From NCBI RefSeq assembly GCF_963675635.1, contig NZ_OY776488.1:2021501-2085500 (forward strand): a stretch of 64,000 nucleotides of DNA, read 5' to 3'. The position numbers and the translations under genes were made by a program. Under the pieces are notes generated by a model, which saw only the letters and a program-made list of their open reading frames with translations, was not told the origin of the DNA and did no database searches. Positions 8,285 to 19,066 of this stretch are shown here, in pieces. Within the stretch, counting starts at the first letter, position 1. Each line of letters begins with the position of its first letter. Source of the stretch: an uncultured Pseudodesulfovibrio sp. Lineage in GTDB: Bacteria; Desulfobacterota; Desulfovibrionia; Desulfovibrionales; Desulfovibrionaceae.

Positions 8285-10578
8285 ACTTCTGCCCTGCTCT
8301 TTTTCTGGGCAATATTTCGCAGTGATTTCAGAAGATATTCCATCTCCACAGGTTTGGGAATATAACCATCCATCCCTGCATCAAGGAGCTTCTCCCGATC
8401 CCCTGCCATGGTGTAGGCGGTCAGAGCATAGATGGGGATATCACACCGGGACGCACCGGCTATCCCGTTTCGTATGACTTTCGTGGCTGCAATGCCATCC
8501 ATGACCGGCATCTGCACATCCATGAACACGGCATCGAACTCCTGCCTGCGAAGAAGTTCGACAGCCTTCATACCATTAGAGACGACCCACACATTGCACC
8601 CGGCCTCCTGTAACAGCCGTTTGCCGACGATGCTGTTCACACGGTCGTCCTCGGCCAATAAAACCTTGAGCCCAAGAAGCGACCCCTCGTCCAAAAAATC
8701 AACCGGCTTTTCTACCGCCTGAGATGAAGACTCCCTGAACGGCAGCACCAAATGAACGGCACTGCCCTCGCCTACTTCACTTTCCACAGACATATTCCCG
8801 CCCATGAGCGTCACCAGACGTTTGCAAATTGACAACCCAAGACCCGCGCCCTGGTATTGTCTTGAAAACCCCTGACTCCCCTGAACAAACGGCTCGAAAA
8901 GAATATCAATCTTGTCCTGGCTGATCCCGATACCTGTGTCTACAACCGAGAAAAAAACTCGATGCTCTCCAGGCCACACAGGAGACAGGAGCGAAACTTC
9001 CAGACGGACTTCACCCACGTCTGTATACTTGAGCGCATTGCCCACAAGATTGATAAGCACCTGCTGCAAACGGGGACCATCGCCGACCACAAACTGCGGC
9101 ACATCATCAGCAACATGGCAACGCAGCATGACGTTGTCCGCATTAAAAGAAAGAGTAAACAACGCCAATACCTGTTCGACCGTCTCATAAAGATCGAAAG
9201 AAACCTTTTCAACTTTCATCATCCCCGCCTCCACACGAGACAGATCAAGGATGTCGGAAAGTAATCGATTGAGGCGGACGGCAGAGTCCAGACCGGCCTG
9301 AGTATACTCTTTTTGATCATCATCAAGTTCGGTACCCAACAAGAGTGAAAGCATCCCCTGAATGCCGTTGAGCGGGGTGCGGATCTCATGACTCATGTTT
9401 GCCAGGAACTCGGATTTGGCCTCATTGGCGGCCTCAGCCTGTTCTTTTGCCACTATCAACTGGTTGTGGATACGTTTGATCTCGGAAAGGTCCACGTCCA
9501 AACAGTACATGAACTTCTCGTCCAACGTGGTTTTCTGCATGACATGGGAAGAATATACAGGAACAGGACTCCCGTCCTTGTGGACCAACTCCAGTTCTCC
9601 AGCCGGAATCGCTGGCCCGTCCGCCAACCATGCTTCATGTCCGGCTATCACGACATCGCGCATGGGCTCTGGAATAATCAGATCTTCCAGAAGCTGCCCC
9701 GTAGCCTCCTCCCGACTGAAGCCGTACAACTGTTCACTGGCGGGATTCCAATACACGACCCGTCGATCACTGTCATACCCCTGCACCGCTATCATGTTGA
9801 CATTTTCAAAAATTACCCTGAACCGTTGTTCACTCTCCAAGACAGCTTCCCAGGCGCGCTTCTGCTCCGTAACATCCTCAAAATGGCCGAGAATCTGGGC
9901 TTGATCCCTGCTCTTGCCCTCAACCCGCACCGTGGTCATCACATACCATCGACCCGTTGGCCGATAAAAAAACTCTTCATTGTGCGGATCACCTGTTTGC
10001 AGTGTTTCAAGAGCCGAAAACCCTGTGCATTCGTCACTATCCCTTTCGACAATAGTTCGACATTTTGCTCCTTGAAGGGCAACACCTGGAAAGAGTTCCT
10101 GCATCTGTCGATTATGCCACTCAATGGTCAGATCAGCGTCACACAATATCAACCCTACATTAAGTGAATTGAGAATGACGTCGAATCGATTTCGCTCTTC
10201 TTCAACCCTGACATGCAACTCCCGAGTCTCGGTTACGTCCCGCCCAAGTAAGAATACACCGAGAATATCACCATCTTCCCCTCGATACGGCGCATACTTC
10301 ACATCCATGAGCCGTCTTCCCAGCAGTGGATATTCTATCCACGTTTCAAAGTGGACGTATTCACCTTCAAGACATTGCCGGAGGTACTTCTCAACCCCTG
10401 AAAAGTATGCATCTTCTCCCACCACACTGGAGACATGAAGCCCGAGTATGTCTTCACGGGACACCCCCCAGTAACGACAGTATTCCTGATTCACCGATAT
10501 GTATCTCAAACCAGGGTCGACAACCCCCATGATGTCACGGGATTGATCAAAAAATTCCTGCAACCCGTGAAAACTCAT
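8281..10578 (-). CDS. Soluble PAS-domain hybrid sensor histidine kinase with C-terminal receiver
   Basis: This 765-residue signalling protein has three PAS domains (roughly residues 5-120, 135-240 and 255-370), a HisKA dimerisation domain with the phosphorylatable histidine in NMSHEIRTPLNG, a HATPase_c domain (GTGIG-type box and GAGLGLSICKRL) and a C-terminal receiver with the phospho-acceptor in VFMDVQMPVMDG. No membrane segments are visible, so it should sense a cytoplasmic signal. The ATG at 10578 follows AAGGAGGT, so the 60 residues encoded upstream in frame are not used. No Hpt domain or output regulator lies beside it, so its partners are probably unlinked. Confidence 0.93.
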   Translation of the reverse strand: MSFHGLQEFFDQSRDIMGVVDPGLRYISVNQEYCRYWGVSREDILGLHVSSVVGEDAYFSGVEKYLRQCLEGEYVHFETWIEYPLLGRRLMDVKYAPYRGEDGDILGVFLLGRDVTETRELHVRVEEERNRFDVILNSLNVGLILCDADLTIEWHNRQMQELFPGVALQGAKCRTIVERDSDECTGFSALETLQTGDPHNEEFFYRPTGRWYVMTTVRVEGKSRDQAQILGHFEDVTEQKRAWEAVLESEQRFRVIFENVNMIAVQGYDSDRRVVYWNPASEQLYGFSREEATGQLLEDLIIPEPMRDVVIAGHEAWLADGPAIPAGELELVHKDGSPVPVYSSHVMQKTTLDEKFMYCLDVDLSEIKRIHNQLIVAKEQAEAANEAKSEFLANMSHEIRTPLNGIQGMLSLLLGTELDDDQKEYTQAGLDSAVRLNRLLSDILDLSRVEAGMMKVEKVSFDLYETVEQVLALFTLSFNADNVMLRCHVADDVPQFVVGDGPRLQQVLINLVGNALKYTDVGEVRLEVSLLSPVWPGEHRVFFSVVDTGIGISQDKIDILFEPFVQGSQGFSRQYQGAGLGLSICKRLVTLMGGNMSVESEVGEGSAVHLVLPFRESSSQAVEKPVDFLDEGSLLGLKVLLAEDDRVNSIVGKRLLQEAGCNVWVVSNGMKAVELLRRQEFDAVFMDVQMPVMDGIAATKVIRNGIAGASRCDIPIYALTAYTMAGDREKLLDAGMDGYIPKPVEMEYLLKSLRNIAQKKSRAEV

Positions 10579-10745
10579 AGCAGAGACCTCCTTTACCCAA
10601 TGCAGCAAGCGCAGCCGTAGAGAATAGAATCTTACTATATTACAATACTCAACCTCATATAAACCGCAAGCGATAGCTGTGTGCCTCTTGAAAGATATAA
10701 CACGCCGCCGAGATTTTAACGGTGAGACCAAATAGATATGAAAAG

Positions 10746-10775
10746 CCCCCTGATGCACGATCTGGCATCAGGGGG
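10746..10775 (-). terminator. Rho-independent terminator after the nucleotidase-like gene
   Basis: CCCCCTGATGC and GCATCAGGGGG form a perfect 11-bp stem with an 8-nt loop. On the minus strand it is followed by CTTTTC. It lies about 30 bp past the stop of the gene at 10805-12532. Confidence 0.8.
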
Positions 10776-10804
10776 AGTGTCGTATGATCTCTCTAATAAA
10801 CTTA

Positions 10805-12532
10805 TTATTTTGAAGGCATATATGTCACATTAATCACACCTGGGGGTGATATTTTTTTCTGAGCAGTCACATACTCAATGAACACCAGCGTATCAACAAA
10901 TCCGGTGTCATACCGACTGGATACCTCCTTCATGACCGTGTATCCGTCTCCGCCGCTGGCAAGGTAGGAATTCGTGACCACTCGATATGTCCGCTCCGCA
11001 TCAAGAGACTTCCATTGACCATCCCGCCCCTTAATCTCCACGCTTACAATCCGTGCTCCCTCCGGCTTGTTCATGTCCACCGCATAGCGCGCGCCGCCCG
11101 TATAGGGAAAGGCTCCGCCACTCCGGGTCACGCCAGTTTCCAATGCCGTTTTCACCTGGGCACCCGACATGGACAAAATACACAGGGAATTGTTGAACGG
11201 CATGAGCGTATAGACCATGCCTACGGTTATGTCTCCCTGTGGAACGGATTCCCTGACACCGCCGCCATTCAGCATTGCCATATCCACGCTTTCGCCGGTT
11301 GAGGCCATTTTGGCGAGCATGCTCTGACAAATCACAGGCGCAATCAGGCTTCCGTGAGGTAGAGAATGACCGGAATTATCCACACCAGGCACCTCGATAT
11401 GCGGCAACGCCTTCACAGCTACACCGATGACATCATTCCGCATAGCCGCAACACCTTCACGAAATGGTGAAAGAAATATTTCAGACTCCCTGTCCTTGGT
11501 AACAACCTCGACAACCGGATTCTTATCGATAAGCGTGAGGAGTTCCATATGTTCAGCTCCTTCAAGCTCTCCCTTTATTCCAGCCTCGTTCTTGCGTTCA
11601 AAAGCATCGGCCAACAACAGGATCGGCTTGCCCTTCACTTCCGTCACATGACCGTTATCGTCAAACGTCACATCAAGACGACCGAGCACACGGCCCCACT
11701 TCCAGGCCGTGACCACATAGACATCATTTCCACCGACACCTTTGACAACCACCGGGTATGTTCCATCGGTTTTCTTGCCTAATGCATCCATGGCATCGGT
11801 GTCTCCCAACAGGGAATGAGAATGTCCACCCACGATGACATCCACTCCCGGCACCGTAGCCGCAAGTTGTTTGTCGGCATTCAATCCGACGTGCGTCAGC
11901 AGGATGATCTTGTTGATTCCCTGACTTTCCAGTTCCTTCACGTACCGTTTGGCTGTCTCTGTTTCATCGGCAAAGACAACTTTTCCAGAACTGGATATGA
12001 CTGCTGTTTCCTTGGTGGTCAGACCTATGATACCAATTCTTTCTCCACCATACATTGCGATGGTATACGGCTTGATCCTGTCAGCCAGTTCAGGGTTGAC
12101 TGAAGCATCGATATTCGCACTGACAACAGGAATAGATGTATATTTGAGAAATCCAGCCAGAAAATCCGGTCCCCTGTCAAACTCATGATTACCCAGAGTC
12201 ATGGCCGTGAATTCAAGCCTGTTCAAGAACTCCATCTCAGGTCTGCCGTTGTATTTCATGAAATAGAGATCACCTTGCACGGCATCACCCGCATGGAGCA
12301 AGGCCACATTTTTCTCATGCTGTCGAACCGCAGAGACCGCGGTCTGCAACCGCGACCATGCTCCCATTTCGACATAAGTAGACTGACCGTCCAACTTCAA
12401 TTTATCTTTTGTCGCATCCAGATACGAATGGGAGTCGTTGACGTGCAACACGACCAAATCAAAACTCCACGCAGGCCCAACACACAATATCACAATCAAA
12501 GCCGCAACCGCAGGAATCCATTTCTTCACCAT
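10805..12532 (-). CDS. Periplasmic 5'-nucleotidase / UshA-type metallophosphoesterase
   Basis: This 575-residue enzyme is predicted to hydrolyse nucleotides or related phosphate esters in the periplasm. A signal peptide (MVKKWIPAVAALIVIL, cleavage near PAWS) precedes the calcineurin-like phosphoesterase domain, which carries VNDSHS, GNHEFD and GGHSHS metal-binding motifs. The C-terminal 5'-nucleotidase domain has the NGGGVR motif and substrate-stacking region. The ATG at 12532 is chosen because AGGAGGT precedes it. Substrates of this family include nucleoside monophosphates, UDP-sugars and cyclic nucleotides, and I cannot choose among them. The BMP-type importer at 17.9-22.6 kb would be a logical partner for released nucleosides, but it is not in the same operon. 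Confidence 0.9.
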   Translation of the reverse strand: MVKKWIPAVAALIVILCVGPAWSFDLVVLHVNDSHSYLDATKDKLKLDGQSTYVEMGAWSRLQTAVSAVRQHEKNVALLHAGDAVQGDLYFMKYNGRPEMEFLNRLEFTAMTLGNHEFDRGPDFLAGFLKYTSIPVVSANIDASVNPELADRIKPYTIAMYGGERIGIIGLTTKETAVISSSGKVVFADETETAKRYVKELESQGINKIILLTHVGLNADKQLAATVPGVDVIVGGHSHSLLGDTDAMDALGKKTDGTYPVVVKGVGGNDVYVVTAWKWGRVLGRLDVTFDDNGHVTEVKGKPILLLADAFERKNEAGIKGELEGAEHMELLTLIDKNPVVEVVTKDRESEIFLSPFREGVAAMRNDVIGVAVKALPHIEVPGVDNSGHSLPHGSLIAPVICQSMLAKMASTGESVDMAMLNGGGVRESVPQGDITVGMVYTLMPFNNSLCILSMSGAQVKTALETGVTRSGGAFPYTGGARYAVDMNKPEGARIVSVEIKGRDGQWKSLDAERTYRVVTNSYLASGGDGYTVMKEVSSRYDTGFVDTLVFIEYVTAQKKISPPGVINVTYMPSK

Positions 12533-12870
12533 GTGAAACCTCCTCAACAAGAACCTTTCCCTTACCAATCTTTCAAATAAATGAAAGCTGAATGATGGCC
12601 TCGATCATGATTCCATGCCCCTCGTCGCAACCGGCTTGCAGCGAATCAGAAAGCGCTCGACAAAGACACTTGCCCTCCCTCCTCTCCCAAAAAATCGCGC
12701 AAGCATCAACAGCGATCCTATACGATACCATTCGATATCCTCCCCCAAGCATGGTGTGCTTTGGGTACATACAGCAACCAACAACGGCTCTCCATCCCCG
12801 ACCACCAGAGGCTTGTAAGCGAGGTACAGATGTGCCGCTATTGCAATCCGTCTTTCCGAACTCAGTGCAT
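12533..12870. other. Intergenic region upstream of the nucleotidase-like gene
   Basis: About 340 bp between the nucleotidase start and the glutamine synthetase terminator. The only open frames are short, lack ribosome-binding sites and read through several directions at once. It should hold the nucleotidase promoter, but no clear -35/-10 pair is visible. Confidence 0.45.
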
Positions 12871-12906
12871 AAAAAAAGGGCCCACGCCTCAGCGCGAGCC
12901 CTTTTT
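12871..12906 (-). terminator. Rho-independent terminator of the glutamine synthetase gene
   Basis: A GC-rich hairpin with arms GGGCCC...GAGCCC (12878-12901) is followed on the minus strand by seven T residues (12871-12877). It lies about 20 bp beyond the glutamine synthetase stop codon. Confidence 0.85.
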
Positions 12907-12922
12907 ATGGGTTGAGTTCGGA

Positions 12923-15106
<2,184 letters not shown>

Positions 15107-15202
15107 CTCAATTCTCCTTCAGGCAGGTAAATATTGGTTTTCCGACTCAAGCCGGGCATAAGGGCGCCTGACCCTCAAGTGTCTCTCTTTGCGCTCCTAC
15201 AA

Positions 15203-15217
15203 CCAAGGATCATGCCA
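15203..15217 (-). promoter_or_regulatory. Candidate sigma-54 promoter for glnN
   Basis: On the minus strand the sequence reads TGGCATG-ATCC-TTGG, close to the -24/-12 consensus (TGGCACG, four bases, TTGC). The only mismatches are T for C in the -24 box and G for the final C. It lies about 100 bp upstream of the glutamine synthetase start. No enhancer protein gene is adjacent, so this remains a pattern match. Confidence 0.45.
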
Positions 15218-15243
15218 AAGACAAAAAAACCATTATACACAGC

Positions 15244-15296
15244 GACATACGATTATGTCTTCATTTTTGCATCAAAAAAATACTACAAAATTGTAG
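15244..15296. promoter_or_regulatory. Two inverted repeats upstream of glnN
   Basis: GACATA-CGAT-TATGTC (15244-15259) and CTACAA-AA-TTGTAG (15283-15296) are two perfect 6-bp inverted repeats. They lie 27-79 bp upstream of the sigma-54-like element, where an enhancer or repressor could bind. No cognate regulator can be named. Confidence 0.35.
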
Positions 15297-15443
15297 CATT
15301 TCCATCATCTCAAAGCGAGCAATATAACAATTTTGAAAAACGTCGAAATTTATTTTTCCCATCACGTACCGCGCGAAGACGGAGTAACATCACGGATGGA
15401 AACGGAAAAGGTGTTTCTGGAAAAACTCAGAATAATCCAGTCA

Positions 15444-16088
15444 TTAGAATGGTGCTGCGGTTATGAATTCCATGAGTTTTTTACTGGCAGGATGTCTGAA
15501 ACGCAAAGTGGATGCATGCAGTTTGAGTTGTCCTGGTCCCGTCCCGGTGCCGTAAAGACGATCTCCCACAATTGGTAAACCCAGCCCCTTTTCGTGAGAA
15601 GAGTGCAAACGAAGTTGATGTGTGCGTCCGGTGTGCGGCATGAATTCGACGCGGGTCCGCCCATCTTCAATACCGATTTTACGCCATCGGGTTATACCGT
15701 TTTTGCCATTGACCGGATCATACACCTGATACGGTCTGTTCTCCGGGTCCAGACGAAACTTCAGCTCAATGATACCACCAGACTCATCCAAGACGCCATC
15801 AAGAAGTGCAATGTATCGCTTCCCGACCAGTCGATCCATGAACTGCTTGGAAAGATTCCGATGAGCTTCAGTTGTAAGAGCCAAAACCAGCAACCCTGAG
15901 GTGTCCTGATCCAGACGGTGTACGGACGGCTGTTCGATGCAACCCGGAAACATTTCCCGAAGGCGGGAGACTACGCAATCCTGATTGGCATCGCCTTTGC
16001 CGGGCACAGACAACAATCCACTCGGTTTGTTCACAACCACAATGTGTTTATCAGCGTGCAAGACTTTCAAGCCCGGTTCAATTGTCAT
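15444..16088 (-). CDS. RluA-family RNA pseudouridine synthase
   Basis: This 214-residue enzyme isomerises uridine to pseudouridine in rRNA and/or tRNA. The catalytic motif HRLDQDTSGLL, with the nucleophilic aspartate, lies near residue 58, and the HTGRTHQLRLH motif follows near residue 150. No S4 domain is present, as in the short RluA subgroup. The ATG at 16088 is preferred because it overlaps the end of the upstream gene by 11 bp and places the fold start normally. The in-frame extension to 16199 shares DNA with that gene. Target uridines cannot be told from sequence. Confidence 0.9.
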   Translation of the reverse strand: MTIEPGLKVLHADKHIVVVNKPSGLLSVPGKGDANQDCVVSRLREMFPGCIEQPSVHRLDQDTSGLLVLALTTEAHRNLSKQFMDRLVGKRYIALLDGVLDESGGIIELKFRLDPENRPYQVYDPVNGKNGITRWRKIGIEDGRTRVEFMPHTGRTHQLRLHSSHEKGLGLPIVGDRLYGTGTGPGQLKLHASTLRFRHPASKKLMEFITAAPF

Positions 16089-16872
16089 TCTTGTTCTCCA
16101 GACCGCAAAGCATGTATCCGAGGATGCGGCCGCATTTGTGCTGGCAGGACGGATAGAATTCACCATGGTGTTTCGTCCCGGACCGATTGGACCGCCCAAA
16201 ATAGAACTCGGCCATACCGAGTGGTGTCAGGCCATGGGCAGCGGCACAACCAAGCAACTTGGGTGCGCAGCAATCCCCTGTGCCGGTAGGAACCCCTTCC
16301 TTACCGAAAACAGCCAGAGGCAGTGAAACACACTTATCTCTGAAATTGGGCAACCTGAACATGGCATGGATTTTCTGCATCAACACCTGCGATGCTTTTT
16401 TGCGTTCACGAACAAGTCGTTGCCGAACCGACGACTCGCTCGGGAGCTTTGCAATTTCACTGCCCATCAGTTTGATCCGTATTTCTTCCTCAAACGTGTC
16501 CTTTCGGAATCTCTTCACGTCCAAAAGCGGGTCCACCCAGCCTTTCACCTGCCAAAGGGAGTTATATTGACCGGAAAACGCCTTGAGAACAAAAGTGTCT
16601 CCTACCTGATCACGCACAACCAACACCCCGAACATCTGCCCCCGGGCCGGACCGTAGAGGTATTCGGTTGAAAGCCGTGGGTCGACTTCCTGCTTCGGAA
16701 CAGTGAAGTCGAGACGTCCCTCCTGTTCCAATCGATGAAAAAGGGCCAGAGCCGGACCATATGCAGGTCCAACGGGCAAAGCATGTTCCCGCCCGCACTG
16801 GGGACACATGCCCCGGCAAGCTGTTGAGGGATCATACTCACCCGTCAGTTGGATTGGTTCCAATATCATCAT
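16078..16872 (-). CDS. Cys-rich protein matching the N-terminal partner domain of long RluA-type synthases
   Basis: The 264-residue protein has an N-terminal CPQCG motif, a central charged segment, and a C-terminal block containing GDCCAPKLL, GMAEFYFG and FYPSCQHKCGRIL. From memory, this cysteine/histidine-rich block occurs fused in front of the RluA catalytic domain in some gammaproteobacterial pseudouridine synthases. Here it is a separate gene overlapping the RluA gene by 11 bp. That supports a functional partnership, perhaps in RNA recognition or metal binding. Two adjacent ATG codons (16872 and 16869) could start it, and neither has a strong ribosome-binding site. Biochemical function is not established by sequence. 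Confidence 0.65.
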   Translation of the reverse strand: MMILEPIQLTGEYDPSTACRGMCPQCGREHALPVGPAYGPALALFHRLEQEGRLDFTVPKQEVDPRLSTEYLYGPARGQMFGVLVVRDQVGDTFVLKAFSGQYNSLWQVKGWVDPLLDVKRFRKDTFEEEIRIKLMGSEIAKLPSESSVRQRLVRERKKASQVLMQKIHAMFRLPNFRDKCVSLPLAVFGKEGVPTGTGDCCAPKLLGCAAAHGLTPLGMAEFYFGRSNRSGTKHHGEFYPSCQHKCGRILGYMLCGLENKNDN

Positions 16873-16901
16873 AATAAATTAGCTCAGGTCTTCAGATCTA
16901 C

Positions 16902-16931
16902 AAGAAAGCCCCACCGCGTGTGCGGTGGGGC
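16902..16931 (-). terminator. Rho-independent terminator of greA
   Basis: GCCCCACCGC and GCGGTGGGGC form a perfect 10-bp stem with a GTGT loop (16908-16931). On the minus strand it is followed by TTTCTT. It is about 40 bp past the greA stop. Confidence 0.85.
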
Positions 16932-16973
16932 GAATGTACACGGTCTTTGTCCGAAGACAAGGGGATATGCCAG

Positions 16974-17465
16974 CTACTTGGGCAACCCTGCGGAGCCAAG
17001 GAACTCGACGGACAGAATCTCGTACTCGATACGGCCGCGAGGAGCGTCGACAATGACTTCATCGCCTTCTTCCTTACCGAGAATGGCCTGTCCCATGGGG
17101 GACAGTACAGAGATTGAACCCTTCTTATGGTCCGCGTCATCCGGTCCGAGCAGGGTAAAAGTTCGCACTTCCTCAGTGTCGATGTCTTCAACCTTCACTG
17201 TAGACCCGAAGATGGCACGGTCACCACCAAGCGTGTTCAGGTCGAGCACATCGAACAGCGGCATGCGCGAATTAATATATGTGATGCGAGCTTCAAGCAT
17301 GCCCTGGCGTTCACGCGCTGCATCATATCCGGCGTTTTCACTGAGGTCACCCTCTTCTCGCGCCTCCTTGATGGCCTGAATGATGGCCGGACGCTGTGCC
17401 CTTAACTCGGCCAGCTCCTGAGTAATCTTTTCGTGGCCTTCTTTTGAAATAGGAATACGATCCAT
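16974..17465 (-). CDS. greA: Transcription elongation factor GreA
   Basis: This 163-residue protein rescues backtracked RNA polymerase by stimulating transcript cleavage. The N-terminal coiled coil contains the conserved acidic tip (EGDLSENAGYDAARE), and the C-terminal FKBP-like domain holds SPMGQAILGKEEGD. Length matches GreA. The ATG at 17465 follows GAGAGGG and begins MDRIPIS, the usual family start. The upstream in-frame ATG at 17483 is less likely. The gene has its own terminator and appears monocistronic. Confidence 0.95.
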   Translation of the reverse strand: MDRIPISKEGHEKITQELAELRAQRPAIIQAIKEAREEGDLSENAGYDAARERQGMLEARITYINSRMPLFDVLDLNTLGGDRAIFGSTVKVEDIDTEEVRTFTLLGPDDADHKKGSISVLSPMGQAILGKEEGDEVIVDAPRGRIEYEILSVEFLGSAGLPK

Positions 17466-17866
17466 TTTTGAACCCTCTCTCAATCAAACGTCAATAAAAA
17501 AAGATGCAGATCGCGCGGCTTCCTAGTAAAGGGACCGCGCCCCTGCAAATAAACGTCATGTACTTATGACTGATCATTTGATAAAGCATCACGAAGCTGC
17601 GGTCAAGGGGAGAGGTGCATACTTTTTTCGAATGCCACGTTATGCCTACTCTTTTTTTACAGAATATTCGAAGTGTCACCCAAGCAAACCACGAATCTGT
17701 TGACACAACCCCGTTTTCCGGTTCAAGAATATTTTTTTACGGGATGAGTCATATGGTTCCTCCCGAGATTCCCTATTGGATTTAGAGAGGAAGGTCTCAA
17801 ATAACAGAACCGTCTGCCGCACACGTCGTCGCATCACGACCGGCAGACAGTGAAATGGAGGAGAGG
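17466..17866. other. Divergent intergenic region between greA and the BMP operon
   Basis: About 400 bp without a credible gene. On the plus strand TTGACA at 17700-17705 could be a -35 box for the BMP operon, with a weak AT-rich -10 (AAGAAT) at longer than usual spacing. On the minus strand a TTGACC element near 17605 could serve greA. No palindromic operator stands out. Confidence 0.4.
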
Positions 17867-19042
17867 ATGAAACGGTTTACCACGCTGCTGTGCGCAGCCC
17901 TGCTGGCTTTGACTGTCATGCCCGGGCTGGCCTTTGCAAACGATTTTACCATTGGCATGATTCTGGTCGGTCCTTATAATGATAAAGGGTACAGCCAGGC
18001 TCAGTATGAAGGCGGCAAATACGTTGAAGCCCATATGGACGGCGCAAAACTGATCTATCTCGACAAGGTCAACCCGGCAGACCGTCCCGGCCTGACCATT
18101 CCGCAGATCGTTGACGATCTGGTCGAAAAGGGCGCAGACCTCATCATCGCCGGCTCCGATGACATGAAAGATGGCATCCTTGAAGCCGCCGCCATGCATC
18201 CCGACAAAACATTTCTCCACGTTTCCGGCGACTCTGCCTGGAACGGCAAGGCTCCCGAGAATCTCGGCAACCTGTTCAGCAAGATGGAATACTCCAAGAT
18301 GATGGCCGGCTTCACCGCCGCCATGACCACCCAGACCGGCAAGATCGGTGTGGTCGGTCCGCTGGTCAATGAAGAAACCCGCCGTCTCATGTCTTCCGCC
18401 TACCTTGGCGCAAGCTACGCATGGACCAAAGTTCGCGGCAAGGATCTGAAAGACCTTTCCTTCAACGTCAAGTGGATCGGCTTCTGGTTCAACATCCCCG
18501 GTGTGACTTCCGACCCGACTCAGGTAGCCGGTTCTTTGTTCGACGCAGGATATGATGTCCTCATCTCCGGCATCGACACTCCCGAGGTCGTCACTGTCGC
18601 CAAACAGCGCAAGGCCGCAGGCAAGAATGTCTGGGCACTGCCTTACGACTACGAAAAAGGCTGCGAAGGCCAGGGTGACATCTGCCTCGGCGTTCCCTAC
18701 TTCAACTGGGGTCCGGGCTTCCTGCGCGTTTCCAAGCAGGTCGCCGAAGGCACCTACAAACCCAATTTCGTGTGGGAGTCCCCTTACTGGGCCGACATCA
18801 ACAACCATGACAAATCCCCTGTCGGTTTCATGCCCGGCGAAGGCATGTCCACCGACACCAAGACCGCTCTGGACGCATTTGTCGCTGAAATCGGCTCCGG
18901 CAAGCTTGAACTCTTCACCGGCCCACTCAACTACCAGGACGGTACTCCCTTCCTGAAAGCTGGCGAAAAGGCTACCGACAAGCAGATTTGGTATATGCAC
19001 CAGATGCTTGAAGGCATGGAAGGAATCTCTTCCGCCAAATAG
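17867..19042 (+). CDS. BMP-family substrate-binding protein of a nucleoside-type ABC importer
   Basis: This 391-residue periplasmic protein has a classic signal peptide (MKRFTTLLCAALLAL, cleavage near AFAND). It belongs to the basic membrane protein/PnrA/Med family, with the motif GPYNDKGYSQAQYEGG near the mature N-terminus and later GDSAW and YDYEKGCEGQGD segments. The ATG at 17867 follows GGAGGAGAGG, better than the ATG twelve bases earlier. It heads a four-gene operon with an ATPase and two permeases. Characterised members of this family bind nucleosides or purines, so the same class of substrate is likely but not proved. Confidence 0.92.
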   Translation: MKRFTTLLCAALLALTVMPGLAFANDFTIGMILVGPYNDKGYSQAQYEGGKYVEAHMDGAKLIYLDKVNPADRPGLTIPQIVDDLVEKGADLIIAGSDDMKDGILEAAAMHPDKTFLHVSGDSAWNGKAPENLGNLFSKMEYSKMMAGFTAAMTTQTGKIGVVGPLVNEETRRLMSSAYLGASYAWTKVRGKDLKDLSFNVKWIGFWFNIPGVTSDPTQVAGSLFDAGYDVLISGIDTPEVVTVAKQRKAAGKNVWALPYDYEKGCEGQGDICLGVPYFNWGPGFLRVSKQVAEGTYKPNFVWESPYWADINNHDKSPVGFMPGEGMSTDTKTALDAFVAEIGSGKLELFTGPLNYQDGTPFLKAGEKATDKQIWYMHQMLEGMEGISSAK

Positions 19043-19066
19043 CCGCATCAAACGGCTCTGGACACT

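Noticed and set aside
12573-12770. Minus-strand 65-residue frame upstream of the nucleotidase
   Set aside because: No ribosome-binding site, no recognisable features, and it overlaps other equally open frames.
17491-17706. Minus-strand 71-residue frame upstream of greA
   Set aside because: Composition is atypical and it occupies the expected greA promoter region, with no start signal.
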